From: Rhodoferax sp.
GTDB lineage: Bacteria > Pseudomonadota > Gammaproteobacteria > Burkholderiales > Burkholderiaceae_C
Direction: 5' to 3'
DNA length: 13,847 bases
NCBI GenBank assembly: GCA_023231075.1
Contig: JALNWC010000032.1
Span: 1 to 13,847, forward strand
Shown here in pieces: positions 5,932 through 13,847 of this stretch; position 1 is the first letter of the stretch, and every line of letters starts with the position of its first letter. Made by a program: the position numbers and the translations under genes. The notes beneath the pieces were generated by a model. That model was not told the origin of the DNA. It saw only the letters and a program-made list of their open reading frames with translations, and searched no databases.

Positions 5932-8900
5932 ATGAATCCTTCGCGCCTGTTCATCCTCCGGCCTGTGGCGACCTCGTTGTTGATGGTCGCCATCCTGCTT
6001 GCGGGCGTCGTCGCCTATCGCGTGCTGCCGCTGTCCGCTTTGCCCAAGTTCGATTACCCGACCATCCAGGTGGTGACTTTGTATCCGGGCGCGAGTCCGG
6101 AGGTCGTCACTTCGTCGATTACCGCGCCCCTTGAACGCCAGTTCGGGCAAATGCCGGGTTTGAACCAGATGTCGTCGACGAGTTCGGGCGGGGCCTCGGC
6201 CATCACTTTGCAATTCGGCCTGGAACTGCCACTCGACGTCGCGGAGCAGGAAGTGCAGGCCGCAATCAACGCTGCCGCCACCTACCTGCCGGAAGACCTG
6301 CCGCAGCCACCGATCTACAGCAAGGTCAACCCAGCCGACACGCCGATCGTAACCCTGGCCTTGACCTCGCGCACCATGCCCTTGCCGGAGATCCAGCGGC
6401 TTGCCGACAGCCGACTTGCGGCCAAGATATCGCAATTATCCGGCGTTGGCCTGGTCAGTATCGCTGGCGGACAGCGGCCGGCCATCCGCATCCAGGCCAA
6501 TCCGAAGGCGCTCGCCGCCTACGATCTTTCCCTCGAAGACTTGCGCAGCGCAATCGGCAATGCCAGTTCGAACCAGGCCAAGGGCGGCTTCGACGGGCCC
6601 ACGCGCGCCTCCACCATCGACGCCAACAACCAACTCAAATCGGCCGACGAATTCAAGACCATGATCCTTGCCTACCGCAACGGTGCGGCGGTGCGGTTGG
6701 TCGATGTGGCCAAAGTCGTCGACGCGGCCGAGAATTCGCGTCTTGCGGCTTGGGCCAATGAGTCGGCGGCGATCATCGTCAATATCCAGCGTCAACCTGG
6801 CGCCAACGTTATCGAAGTGGCCGACCGAGTCAAGCGGCTGCTGCCCCAGTTGAAGGCGGCGCTGCCCGCCGCAGTCGATGTCGCACTGCTGACCGACCGC
6901 ACGCTGACCATTCGCGCGTCGGTGCGCGACGTTCAGTTCGAACTGTTGCTCGCCGTGGCGCTCGTGGTGATGGTCATCTTCCTGTTCCTGCGCAACATGG
7001 CGGCAACCCTCATTCCAAGCGTGGTGGTGCCGCTGTCGCTGATCGGCACGTTCGCCGTGATGTACCTCGCCGACTTCTCGATCAACAATCTTACCCTGAT
7101 GGCACTTACCCTCGCCGCCGGTTTCGTGGTGGACGACGCCATCGTGATGATCGAGAACATCAGCCGCTCCATCGAGGCGGGCGAGCCGCCGCTGCAGGCA
7201 GCGCTCAAGGGCGCGGGGCAAATCGGCTTCACCATCATCTCGCTGACCCTGTCGCTGATCGCCGTGCTGATCCCGTTGTTGTTCATGGGTGATGTGGTCG
7301 GGCGACTGTTTCGCGAGTTCGCGATCACCCTCGCCGTGGCCATCCTCATTTCGGCCGTGGTCTCGCTGACGCTCACGCCGATGATGTGTGCCCGCATTCT
7401 GCGCCGCGTGCCGGAGTCCAGGCAGGGGCGCTTTTTCCGCAACAGCGGCGAATGGTTCGAACGTCTGATCGCCCGCTACGCGCGCATGCTGGTCTGGGTA
7501 CTCGACCGTCAGGGAGCGACACTGATCGTGGCAATCGCCACACTGGTGCTGACGATCCTGCTATATATCGCGATTCCCAAAGGCTTCTTCCCGATCCAGG
7601 ACACCGGAGCAATCCAGGGCGTTTCGGAAGCTTCGCCGACGATATCCTTCGCTGCGATGGCCGAGCGCCAGCAGGCACTGGCGAAGGTGATACTGCGCGA
7701 CCCGGCGGTGGAAAGCCTGTCGTCGTTCATCGGCGTCGATGGCAGCAACTCGGCGTTGAACAGCGGCCGCTTCCTGATCAACCTGAAACCGTTGTCGCAG
7801 CGCGACGGCAGCGCCGCCGATGTCATCCGGCGGCTGCGGGACAAGCTTGCCGCGATCGAGGGCATCGTGCTCTACCTGCAACCGGTACAGGATCTCACTA
7901 TCGAGGACCGCGTGAGTCGCGCCCAGTACCGGTTTTCGGTGGAAGACGCAAATGCCGACGAACTGCGCGCATGGGTGCCGCGTCTCGTCGACCGGCTACG
8001 TCAGGACAAGCGGCTTGAAGACGTGGCAAGCGACCAGCAGGAAGGCGGGCTGCAGGCGTACGTGGAAATCGACCGCGCCGCCGCAAGTCGTTTCGGTCTT
8101 ACGCCGGCTATGGTCGACAACGCGCTATACAATGCCTTCGGTCAGCGCGTGGCCTCCACCATATTCACCCAGACCAACCAGTATCGCGTCATCCTCGAGG
8201 TTTTGCCCGAGTTCCGCAAAGGCATGAACGCGCTCGACAACGTCTATGTCGCCGCGCCGAACGACGCTACGAAGGGAGCGCGGCTGCCTGGCACGGGTAG
8301 GGCGCATCAGGTTCCGCTGTCGGTAGTGGCATCGGTGACCGAGCGGACCGCGCCGCTGGTCATCAGCCGCACCGGCCAGTTTCCGGCAGCCACGATTTCA
8401 TTCAACCTGGCGCGTGGCGCAGCGCTGAGCGACGCTGTAAAAGCCATCGAGACCGCGCAGCGTGACATTGGCCTGCCCGTCAGCGCACAGATAAAGCTCC
8501 AGGGTTCGGCGCTCGCTTTCAGTGCGTCGCTGGCGAACCAACTGTGGCTGATCCTGGCAGCGATCGTCACCGTCTACATCGTTCTGGGCGTACTCTACGA
8601 AAGCTACATTCATCCCATCACCATCCTGTCCACCCTTCCCTCGGCGGGCATCGGTGCGCTGCTCGCCCTGCAGTTTTCCGGCAACGACCTCGGCGTAATT
8701 TCCATCATCGGTATCATTTTGCTCATCGGCATCGTGAAGAAGAATGCCATCATGATGATCGACTTTGCCCTCTCGGCCGAGCGCGAACAGGGAATGGCGC
8801 CGCGGGACGCCATCTTTCAGGCTTGCCTGCTGCGCTTTCGCCCAATCATGATGACCACGATGGCGGCGTTGCTGAGTGCGCTGCCGCTGATGATCGGTTC

Positions 8901-9093
8901 GGGCATGGGTTCGGAATTGCGCCATCCGCTCGGCATCACCATGGTCGGCGGCCTGATCGTGAGCCAGATGCTCACGCTATTCACCACCCCGGTCATCTAT
9001 CTGGCGTTCGACCGGCTGGGGCGCAGGGTGCAAGCGCGGCGCGAACGATTGCGCGCCGTGCGCGCCGAGGCATCGACTGGCGGTCCCCTGTGA
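5932..9093 (+). CDS. mdtB: RND efflux pump subunit, MdtB-like (1053 aa)
   Basis: This is one of two inner-membrane RND subunits that assemble with MdtC into a drug/proton antiporter heterotrimer. The N-terminus PSRLFILRPVATSLLMVAIL forms transmembrane helix 1. The TM4 proton-relay pair D401-D402 lies in FVVDDAIVMIENIS. The TM10 lysine sits in IGIVKKNAIMMIDFAL. Blocks such as SSGGAS (84-89), DVAEQEVQAAIN (102-113), FLFLRN (350-355), REFAITLAVAILISAVVSLT and FIPKGFFP-type IPKGFFPIQDTG match E. coli MdtB closely. E. coli studies assign proton translocation mainly to MdtB and substrate binding mainly to MdtC. A small hydrophilic insertion (about residues 776-790, KGARLPGTGRAHQ region) is absent from E. 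coli MdtB. The start is the ATG aligning with the family N-terminus; no Shine-Dalgarno is visible, so translation is probably coupled to the adaptor gene. Confidence 0.95.
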   Translation: MNPSRLFILRPVATSLLMVAILLAGVVAYRVLPLSALPKFDYPTIQVVTLYPGASPEVVTSSITAPLERQFGQMPGLNQMSSTSSGGASAITLQFGLELPLDVAEQEVQAAINAAATYLPEDLPQPPIYSKVNPADTPIVTLALTSRTMPLPEIQRLADSRLAAKISQLSGVGLVSIAGGQRPAIRIQANPKALAAYDLSLEDLRSAIGNASSNQAKGGFDGPTRASTIDANNQLKSADEFKTMILAYRNGAAVRLVDVAKVVDAAENSRLAAWANESAAIIVNIQRQPGANVIEVADRVKRLLPQLKAALPAAVDVALLTDRTLTIRASVRDVQFELLLAVALVVMVIFLFLRNMAATLIPSVVVPLSLIGTFAVMYLADFSINNLTLMALTLAAGFVVDDAIVMIENISRSIEAGEPPLQAALKGAGQIGFTIISLTLSLIAVLIPLLFMGDVVGRLFREFAITLAVAILISAVVSLTLTPMMCARILRRVPESRQGRFFRNSGEWFERLIARYARMLVWVLDRQGATLIVAIATLVLTILLYIAIPKGFFPIQDTGAIQGVSEASPTISFAAMAERQQALAKVILRDPAVESLSSFIGVDGSNSALNSGRFLINLKPLSQRDGSAADVIRRLRDKLAAIEGIVLYLQPVQDLTIEDRVSRAQYRFSVEDANADELRAWVPRLVDRLRQDKRLEDVASDQQEGGLQAYVEIDRAAASRFGLTPAMVDNALYNAFGQRVASTIFTQTNQYRVILEVLPEFRKGMNALDNVYVAAPNDATKGARLPGTGRAHQVPLSVVASVTERTAPLVISRTGQFPAATISFNLARGAALSDAVKAIETAQRDIGLPVSAQIKLQGSALAFSASLANQLWLILAAIVTVYIVLGVLYESYIHPITILSTLPSAGIGALLALQFSGNDLGVISIIGIILLIGIVKKNAIMMIDFALSAEREQGMAPRDAIFQACLLRFRPIMMTTMAALLSALPLMIGSGMGSELRHPLGITMVGGLIVSQMLTLFTTPVIYLAFDRLGRRVQARRERLRAVRAEASTGGPL

Positions 9094-9103
9094 GGCGGGC
9101 GGC

Positions 9104-12100
9104 ATGAACATCTCGGCGCCCTTCATCGATCGCCCGGTCGCGACCACGCTGATCACCATCGGCATCACGCTGGTCGGCGCGGTCGCCTTTCTGCTGCTGC
9201 CGGTGTCACCGCTGCCGCGGGTCGACATCCCGACCATCGCGGTTTCCGCCGCGCTGCCGGGCGCGAGCCCCGAGACGATGGCGGCAACGGTCGCCATGCC
9301 GATTGAACGCGCGCTGGGCCGCATCGCGGGCATCACCGAGATGACTTCGACCAGCGCGCTCGGCACGACCGGCATCGTGCTGCAGTTCGATCTCGCCCGG
9401 GACATCAATGGCGCCGCGCGCGACGTGCAGGCGGCGCTTAACGCGGCCCGCAGCGCGCTGCCGTCCGGCCTGCTCGGCAATCCCACCTATCGCAAGGTCA
9501 ACCCCGCCGACGCACCGATCATGATCCTGGGGCTCACCTCGGACACCATGACTCAGGGGCAGCTGTACGATGTGGCTTCGACCGTCATTGCGCAAAGGGT
9601 CTCCCAGGTTGCCGGCGTGGGGCAGGTCCAGGTCGGCGGCAGTTCGCTGCCGGCGGTTCGGGTCGAAATCAATCCCCAGGTGCTGTACAAGTACGGCATC
9701 GGCTTCGAGGAGGTGCGCACCGCGCTCGCCGGCGCCAACGCCAACCAGCCCAAGGGCGCAGTGGAGAACGAAGAACGCCACTGGCAGATCGAAGCCAACG
9801 ATCAAGCCAGGACCGCCGCCGATTACCTGCCGCTGATCGTCGCTTACCGCAACGGCGCCGCAGTGCGACTCGTCGACGTGGCGGCAGTGGTCGACTCCGT
9901 ACAGGATCTGCGCAATGCGGGCTCGGTCAACGGCAAGCCGTCGGTGCTCGTAATCATAAGCCGCCAACCCAATGCCAACATTATCGAAACGGTCGACCGC
10001 GTCACCGAGCTGTTGCCTGCGCTGCGCGCTTCGATTCCGGGTGCGCTCGACCTCGCGGTGACGATGGAGCGCACCACCACGATCCGTGCGTCATTGCGCG
10101 ACGCCGGAAAAACGCTGGCGCTTTCGGTTGCACTGGTCATGCTCGTGGCGTTCCTGTTTCTGCGCAACGGGCGCGCCGCATTCATTCCTGGGGTCGCGGT
10201 GCCGGTGTCGCTCACCGTCACATTCGCGGCCATGTACCTATGCGGTTACAGTCTGGACAACCTGTCGCTGATGGCGCTCATCGTCGCCACCGGATTCGTG
10301 GTCGACGACGCGATTGTGGTTGTCGAAAATGTGTCGCGGCACATCGAGAACGGCGTGCCGCCGGCGGAGGCGGCTCGGGTCGGGGCCGCCGAGGTTGGTT
10401 TCACGGTGCTGGCGATGACCCTGTCTCTCGTCGCCGTCTTCATCCCCATGCTCCTCATGGGCGGATTTGTCGGACGTTTTTTCCAGGAATTCGCGGTGAC
10501 CCTGTCTGCCGCGATCCTGGTTTCGTTGGCGGTGTCGCTTACCACCACACCCATGATGTGCGCCAGGCTGCTGCTGCCGACGAGGGAACGCCGGAAGAGC
10601 CGGGTCCACGAGTGGAGCGAGCGTGGTTTCGCAACGCTGCTCCAGGGCTATGGGCGGACTCTGGCCTGGGTTCTCGATCACGGCCCGCTCACGGCGCTTA
10701 TCCTGCTTGGAACCGTGTGTCTCAACGTCTATCTGTATGTGATCATTTCCAAGGGCTTCTTCCCGCAGCAGGACACGGGGCAGCTCACGGGCCGCATGCA
10801 GGCCGATCAAAGCATATCCTTCCAGCTGATGCGGCTGAAACTCGCCAATTTCATCGACATTGTGCGCGCCGATCCCGGCGTCGAGAACGTCGTCGGCTTC
10901 ACCGGCGGCGCTCAACGCAACACGGGATCGATATTCGTCACTTTGAAACCGCTCTCCGTGCGCGGGGAAAGCGCCGACAAGATCGTAGCGCGGCTGCGCA
11001 TCCGGTTGGCGAAGGAGCCCGGTGCCAATCTTTTCCTCAACCCGGTACAGGATATACACGTCGGCGGCCGGCAAAGCCGTGCGACCCATCAATACACGAT
11101 CCAGGCCGACGACCTCGCCGATCTGCGGACCTGGGAGCCGCGCATCCTCCAGGCACTCGTGCAACTGCCCGAACTCGTCGACGTTAATTCTGACCAGCAG
11201 ACCAAGGGACTGCAGACTTCGCTGGTCGTCGACCGCGATGCCGCGGCGCGACTCGGGGTGACGCCAAAGATGATCGACGCCACGCTCAACGACGCATACG
11301 CCCAGCGCCAGGTTTCGACGATCTATGCCCCGCTCAACCAGTATCATGTGGTGATGGAAGCTGCGCCCGAATTCCGGCAATCGGCCGAAGCCTTGAACTA
11401 CCTTCATGTCAGCGTTCCCGGGGGCGCACAGGTACCGCTCTCGATGTTTGCGCGCCACGCGCCGAGCGAAACCTCGCTGAGCGTCAATCACCAATCCCAG
11501 TTTGTCGCCACGACCATCTCTTTCAATTTGCCGGCAGGGGTGTCGCTGTCGCAGGCCATCCGGGCGATTGAGGATGCCGTTTCCCGCCTTGGTGTGCCGA
11601 ATACGGTTCGCGGCAGCTTTCAGGGTTCCGCGCGCGCGTTCCGGGCTGTACTCGATACCCAGCCGATCCTGATTCTTGCCGCTTTGCTCACGTTGTACAT
11701 TGTCCTGGGCGTGCTGTACGAGAGCTACATTCACCCTTTCACCATACTGTCGACGCTGCCGTCGGCGGGCTTGGGGGCGCTCGTCGCCCTGATGCTGTTC
11801 AGGACCGAGTTCAGCGTCATCGCGCTGATCGGCGTGATCATGCTGATCGGTATCGTCCAGAAGAATGCCATCATGATGATCGACCTCGCGCTCGCGATCG
11901 AACGCGGCAAGAAGATCAGTTCGCGCGATGCCATCTTCGAGGCCTGCATGCTGCGGTTGCGGCCAATCCTGATGACGACCCTGGCGGCGCTGCTCGCCGC
12001 CATACCGCTTGCACTGGGCGGGGGCGACGGAGCTGAACTGCGCCAGCCGCTCGGCATAGCGATCGGCGGCGGCCTGATCCTGAGCCAGATCCTGACCCTT

Positions 12101-12217
12101 TACACCACGCCGATCGTGTATCTCTACCTTGATCGCTTCAGCCTGTGGGTCCGCGACCTGCGCCGCAGGCAAAATTACGGCGCTGATTTCGCGCCCCGCA
12201 GGGCGGATTCGCGATGA
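9104..12217 (+). CDS. mdtC: RND efflux pump subunit, MdtC-like (1037 aa)
   Basis: This is the second RND subunit of the heterotrimer, homologous to but clearly distinct from its neighbour, as in MdtBC and MuxBC. TM1 lies in the FIDRPVATTLITIGITLVG stretch. The TM4 aspartates D401-D402 are in FVVDDAIVVVENVS. TM10 carries IGIVQKNAIMMIDLAL, keeping the conserved lysine but with Q where the MdtB-like partner has K. Twelve membrane helices and two large periplasmic loops are expected from the family and the length. Blocks TSTSALGTTGIVLQFDL (81-97), VNPADAPIMILGL (132-144), FQEFAVTLSAAILVSL and ISKGFFPQQDTGQL follow the MdtC pattern. The start is supported by GAGGCGG overlapping the previous stop, ten bases downstream of which the ATG follows. 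Its stop overlaps the next gene's start by four bases, indicating coupled translation. Confidence 0.95.
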   Translation: MNISAPFIDRPVATTLITIGITLVGAVAFLLLPVSPLPRVDIPTIAVSAALPGASPETMAATVAMPIERALGRIAGITEMTSTSALGTTGIVLQFDLARDINGAARDVQAALNAARSALPSGLLGNPTYRKVNPADAPIMILGLTSDTMTQGQLYDVASTVIAQRVSQVAGVGQVQVGGSSLPAVRVEINPQVLYKYGIGFEEVRTALAGANANQPKGAVENEERHWQIEANDQARTAADYLPLIVAYRNGAAVRLVDVAAVVDSVQDLRNAGSVNGKPSVLVIISRQPNANIIETVDRVTELLPALRASIPGALDLAVTMERTTTIRASLRDAGKTLALSVALVMLVAFLFLRNGRAAFIPGVAVPVSLTVTFAAMYLCGYSLDNLSLMALIVATGFVVDDAIVVVENVSRHIENGVPPAEAARVGAAEVGFTVLAMTLSLVAVFIPMLLMGGFVGRFFQEFAVTLSAAILVSLAVSLTTTPMMCARLLLPTRERRKSRVHEWSERGFATLLQGYGRTLAWVLDHGPLTALILLGTVCLNVYLYVIISKGFFPQQDTGQLTGRMQADQSISFQLMRLKLANFIDIVRADPGVENVVGFTGGAQRNTGSIFVTLKPLSVRGESADKIVARLRIRLAKEPGANLFLNPVQDIHVGGRQSRATHQYTIQADDLADLRTWEPRILQALVQLPELVDVNSDQQTKGLQTSLVVDRDAAARLGVTPKMIDATLNDAYAQRQVSTIYAPLNQYHVVMEAAPEFRQSAEALNYLHVSVPGGAQVPLSMFARHAPSETSLSVNHQSQFVATTISFNLPAGVSLSQAIRAIEDAVSRLGVPNTVRGSFQGSARAFRAVLDTQPILILAALLTLYIVLGVLYESYIHPFTILSTLPSAGLGALVALMLFRTEFSVIALIGVIMLIGIVQKNAIMMIDLALAIERGKKISSRDAIFEACMLRLRPILMTTLAALLAAIPLALGGGDGAELRQPLGIAIGGGLILSQILTLYTTPIVYLYLDRFSLWVRDLRRRQNYGADFAPRRADSR

Positions 12218-13560
12218 CTGCCGCAATCCAGGCCAGGACAATCCGTGCGCTGTCCGTCGCCTTCGTCGTGGCGGTCAATGTTTCGTGCACGGCGGTCGGG
12301 CCCGACTACGTGCGTCCTCGCGTCGCCGTGCCGCTTGCCTACAAAGAGGCGGCGCCCGGAGGGAAACTAGCGCAGCCGCGCGACGCGTCTGCGCAGGGGC
12401 GCTGGTGGGAAATCTACGCTGACCACCAGCTCGACGCGCTGGTCGGGCAACTCAATGCAGCAAACCCGTCGATTCACGCCGCCGAGGCGCGCGTGAGGCA
12501 GGCGCGCTCGCTCGCCGAAGCGGCCCGGGCGGCGCAATCCGCGACGCTGAGCGCCGGCGGCACCAACGATCTAGGCCTGCTCGCGAGCTGGGAGATCGAC
12601 CTGTGGGGCCGCATTCGGCGCAGCGTCGAATCGAGTGGTGCCGCCGCCGAGGCGAGCGCGGCCGACCTCGCGGCGGCAAAACTGTCCTTGCAGGCGCAAC
12701 TGGTGCAGAATTACTTCCTGCTGCGGGTGCAGGATGCCGAGATCCGCCTGGTGCAGGACACGGTCGCCGCCTACGAGCGATCGCTGCAGCTCACGCGCAA
12801 CCAGTACGCGGTGGGCGTTGCCGCCCGGGCCGAGGTGGTGCTCGCGCAAGCTCAACTCGGCACGGCGCAAGCGCAGATGCTCGACGCACGCGTCGTCAGG
12901 GCGCAACTTGAGCACGCCATTGCCGTGCTGATCGGCAAGGCGCCGGCCGACTTTTCCGTTACTGTCGCGCCGATCGAGGTGAATGTGCCGGCGGCGCCGC
13001 CCGCGCTGCCATCGGACCTGCTGGAGCGGCGCCCCGACATCGCCGCTGCCGAACGACGAATGGCGGCGACCAGTGCGCAAATTGGCGAGGCCGAGGCGGC
13101 GTCCTACCCTTCGATCAGCCTCTTCGTCGGTGGGAGTATTCGCCACAGCGTCGGGGGCGCAAGGGTGGCTATGCCGGTATTCGACGCCGGGGCAACCCGC
13201 GCGCAAAGCGCGAAAGCGGGGGCCGTCTACGAGGAAGCCTTCGCCGAATATCGCCAGACAGTCCTGAACGGGTTCCGCGAGGTCGAAGACAACCTGGCCG
13301 CGCTGCGATTGCTCGAAGAGGCCGCCGCGGCGCAGGACGAGGTGGTGAGGGCGGCGCGCGATTCGATGATAATCACGAACAATCAGTACCAGGCGGGCAT
13401 CGTCAGCTACCTGTCGTTGGCCGTGGTGCAGGCATCCGCGCTTGCCAGCGAACGCGCCGCGTTAGACAACCTCCGCCGCCGTCTTGTCGCAAGCGTAACC
13501 TTGATCAAGGCCTTGGGCGGCGGCTGGGTGGCCGAAGCGCCAAAGGCGGCAAAGGACTAA
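12214..13560 (+). CDS. Outer-membrane factor lipoprotein of the RND pump (NodT/OprM family, 448 aa)
   Basis: This channel completes the tripartite pump, forming the outer-membrane pore and periplasmic tunnel. A hydrophobic signal (about residues 12-24) ends at C25 in VNVSC, followed by TAVGPDYVRP, the usual mature start of NodT-type lipoproteins. The -3 asparagine makes the lipobox atypical. The two family repeats are visible: RWWEIYADHQLDALV (63-77), WEIDLWGRIRR (126-136), LLERRPDIAAAERRM (269-283) and PVFDAGATRAQ (321-331), with long tunnel helices between them. Both segments expected to form the membrane barrel strands (about 108-131 and 298-323) are roughly 20 residues shorter than in OprM-like proteins, which explains the short length. 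The ATGA overlap with the MdtC-like gene shows coupling. Its partner role corresponds to OpmB in the MuxABC-OpmB system. Confidence 0.92.
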   Translation: MTAAIQARTIRALSVAFVVAVNVSCTAVGPDYVRPRVAVPLAYKEAAPGGKLAQPRDASAQGRWWEIYADHQLDALVGQLNAANPSIHAAEARVRQARSLAEAARAAQSATLSAGGTNDLGLLASWEIDLWGRIRRSVESSGAAAEASAADLAAAKLSLQAQLVQNYFLLRVQDAEIRLVQDTVAAYERSLQLTRNQYAVGVAARAEVVLAQAQLGTAQAQMLDARVVRAQLEHAIAVLIGKAPADFSVTVAPIEVNVPAAPPALPSDLLERRPDIAAAERRMAATSAQIGEAEAASYPSISLFVGGSIRHSVGGARVAMPVFDAGATRAQSAKAGAVYEEAFAEYRQTVLNGFREVEDNLAALRLLEEAAAAQDEVVRAARDSMIITNNQYQAGIVSYLSLAVVQASALASERAALDNLRRRLVASVTLIKALGGGWVAEAPKAAKD

Positions 13561-13645
13561 GGCGGATGCTATCGGCGCGGCGGATTGCAGCGATCTCTGC
13601 GGCGGACCACTGGGGAAAGCCGGCTAGCCGAGCGCGGCAGGTCTC
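13561..13645. other. Convergent intergenic gap after the efflux operon
   Basis: This 85-base gap separates two converging stop codons. It contains a perfect 10-bp palindrome CGGCTAGCCG at 13621-13630 and a small GCAG/CTGC stem near 13597-13611. No stem is followed by a T-run on either strand, so I cannot assign an intrinsic terminator. Confidence 0.35.
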
Positions 13646-13847
13646 TCAGCGCGCAAGAAAGGCCGCAATAGCATCGGCGCCGAGTTGTGCTGCGGTGCGT
13701 ACCGGATCCTGATGAAATGTCTGCGCGAATCCTGCCTTCTGGGCGGGCAGGAAACGGGCGTGGTTCGCGGCCGCGTCGGCCAGCAGCGGACCAAGGTCGC
13801 GCGCCACATCGGTTACCACCGGTCCAAAACGCCAATGCGCGTAATGC
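13646..13847 (-). CDS. C-terminal part of an unidentified protein (cut by window edge)
   Basis: Reading leftward from the window edge, 66 codons stay open and end in TGA at 13648-13646. The translation begins HYAHWRFGPVVTDVARDLG and ends QLGADAIAAFLAR. It has an ordinary amino acid mix, high GC at third positions and a plausible terminal amphipathic helix. The other two minus-strand frames here give arginine-rich translations typical of shadows. The 5' end lies outside the window, so neither start nor full length is known. I do not recognise the family. The gene faces the efflux operon tail-to-tail and is therefore probably a separate transcription unit. Confidence 0.6.
   Translation of the reverse strand, partial: HYAHWRFGPVVTDVARDLGPLLADAAANHARFLPAQKAGFAQTFHQDPVRTAAQLGADAIAAFLAR

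Noticed and set aside
11849..11872. TM10 difference IVQKN in the MdtC-like subunit versus IVKKN in the MdtB-like subunit
   Set aside because: The functionally important lysine next to N is kept in both. The preceding residue varies in RND proteins, so this is not by itself evidence of specialisation.
10238..12241. Long minus-strand open frame of 667 codons
   Set aside because: It lies antisense to the well-supported MdtC-like gene. It is Arg/His/Gln/Asp-rich, as expected from the complement of GC-rich codons, and matches no family I know. It is a shadow.
13569..13835. 88-codon minus-strand frame at the right edge
   Set aside because: It is arginine-rich and out of frame with the better minus-strand reading ending at 13646.

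Overview
The window is GC-rich (roughly 60-65% by eye) proteobacterial DNA. The efflux proteins resemble enterobacterial MdtABC and pseudomonad MuxABC-OpmB, and gene spacing is tight with ATGA overlaps, which suggests a Beta- or Gammaproteobacterium. I cannot name the genus. No rRNA, tRNA or CRISPR array was seen.

Layout. (1) Positions 1-508 are a more A+T-rich stretch with no convincing gene, only short palindromes and an isolated TATAAT. (2) Positions 545-1584 are an IS1595-type insertion sequence with an apparently intact DDN-K transposase. Its left end carries an extra outward-facing copy of the terminal repeat, and no clean target duplication is visible. (3) Positions 1674-3634 hold two genes coupled by a 4-bp overlap: a YghO-family GNAT-type acyltransferase, the family I associate with bacterial ceramide synthases, and a divergent MobA-like nucleotidyltransferase. 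(4) Positions 3645-4400, on the minus strand and convergent with the pair, encode a LicC-like (phosphocholine-cytidylyltransferase-type) nucleotidyltransferase. (5) From 4553 to 13560 a four-gene plus-strand operon encodes a complete tripartite RND pump: periplasmic adaptor (MdtA-like), two different RND subunits (MdtB- and MdtC-like) and an outer-membrane factor. (6) The right edge holds the C-terminal part of an unidentified minus-strand gene.

How the genes fit together. The four efflux genes encode every part of one envelope-spanning, proton-driven exporter of the MdtABC/MuxABC-OpmB type, in which the two RND proteins form a heterotrimer. The 152-bp gap between this operon and the LicC-like gene is a divergent control region with an operator-like palindrome abutting a TATAAT. 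The acyltransferase and two nucleotidyltransferases look like part of a pathway that N-acylates a long-chain amine or sphingoid base and activates a headgroup as a nucleotide diphosphate. This is an inference from family membership and proximity. No serine palmitoyltransferase or ceramide reductase is in the window. The IS lies about 90 bp upstream of the acyltransferase and may have separated it from its original promoter or upstream partners.
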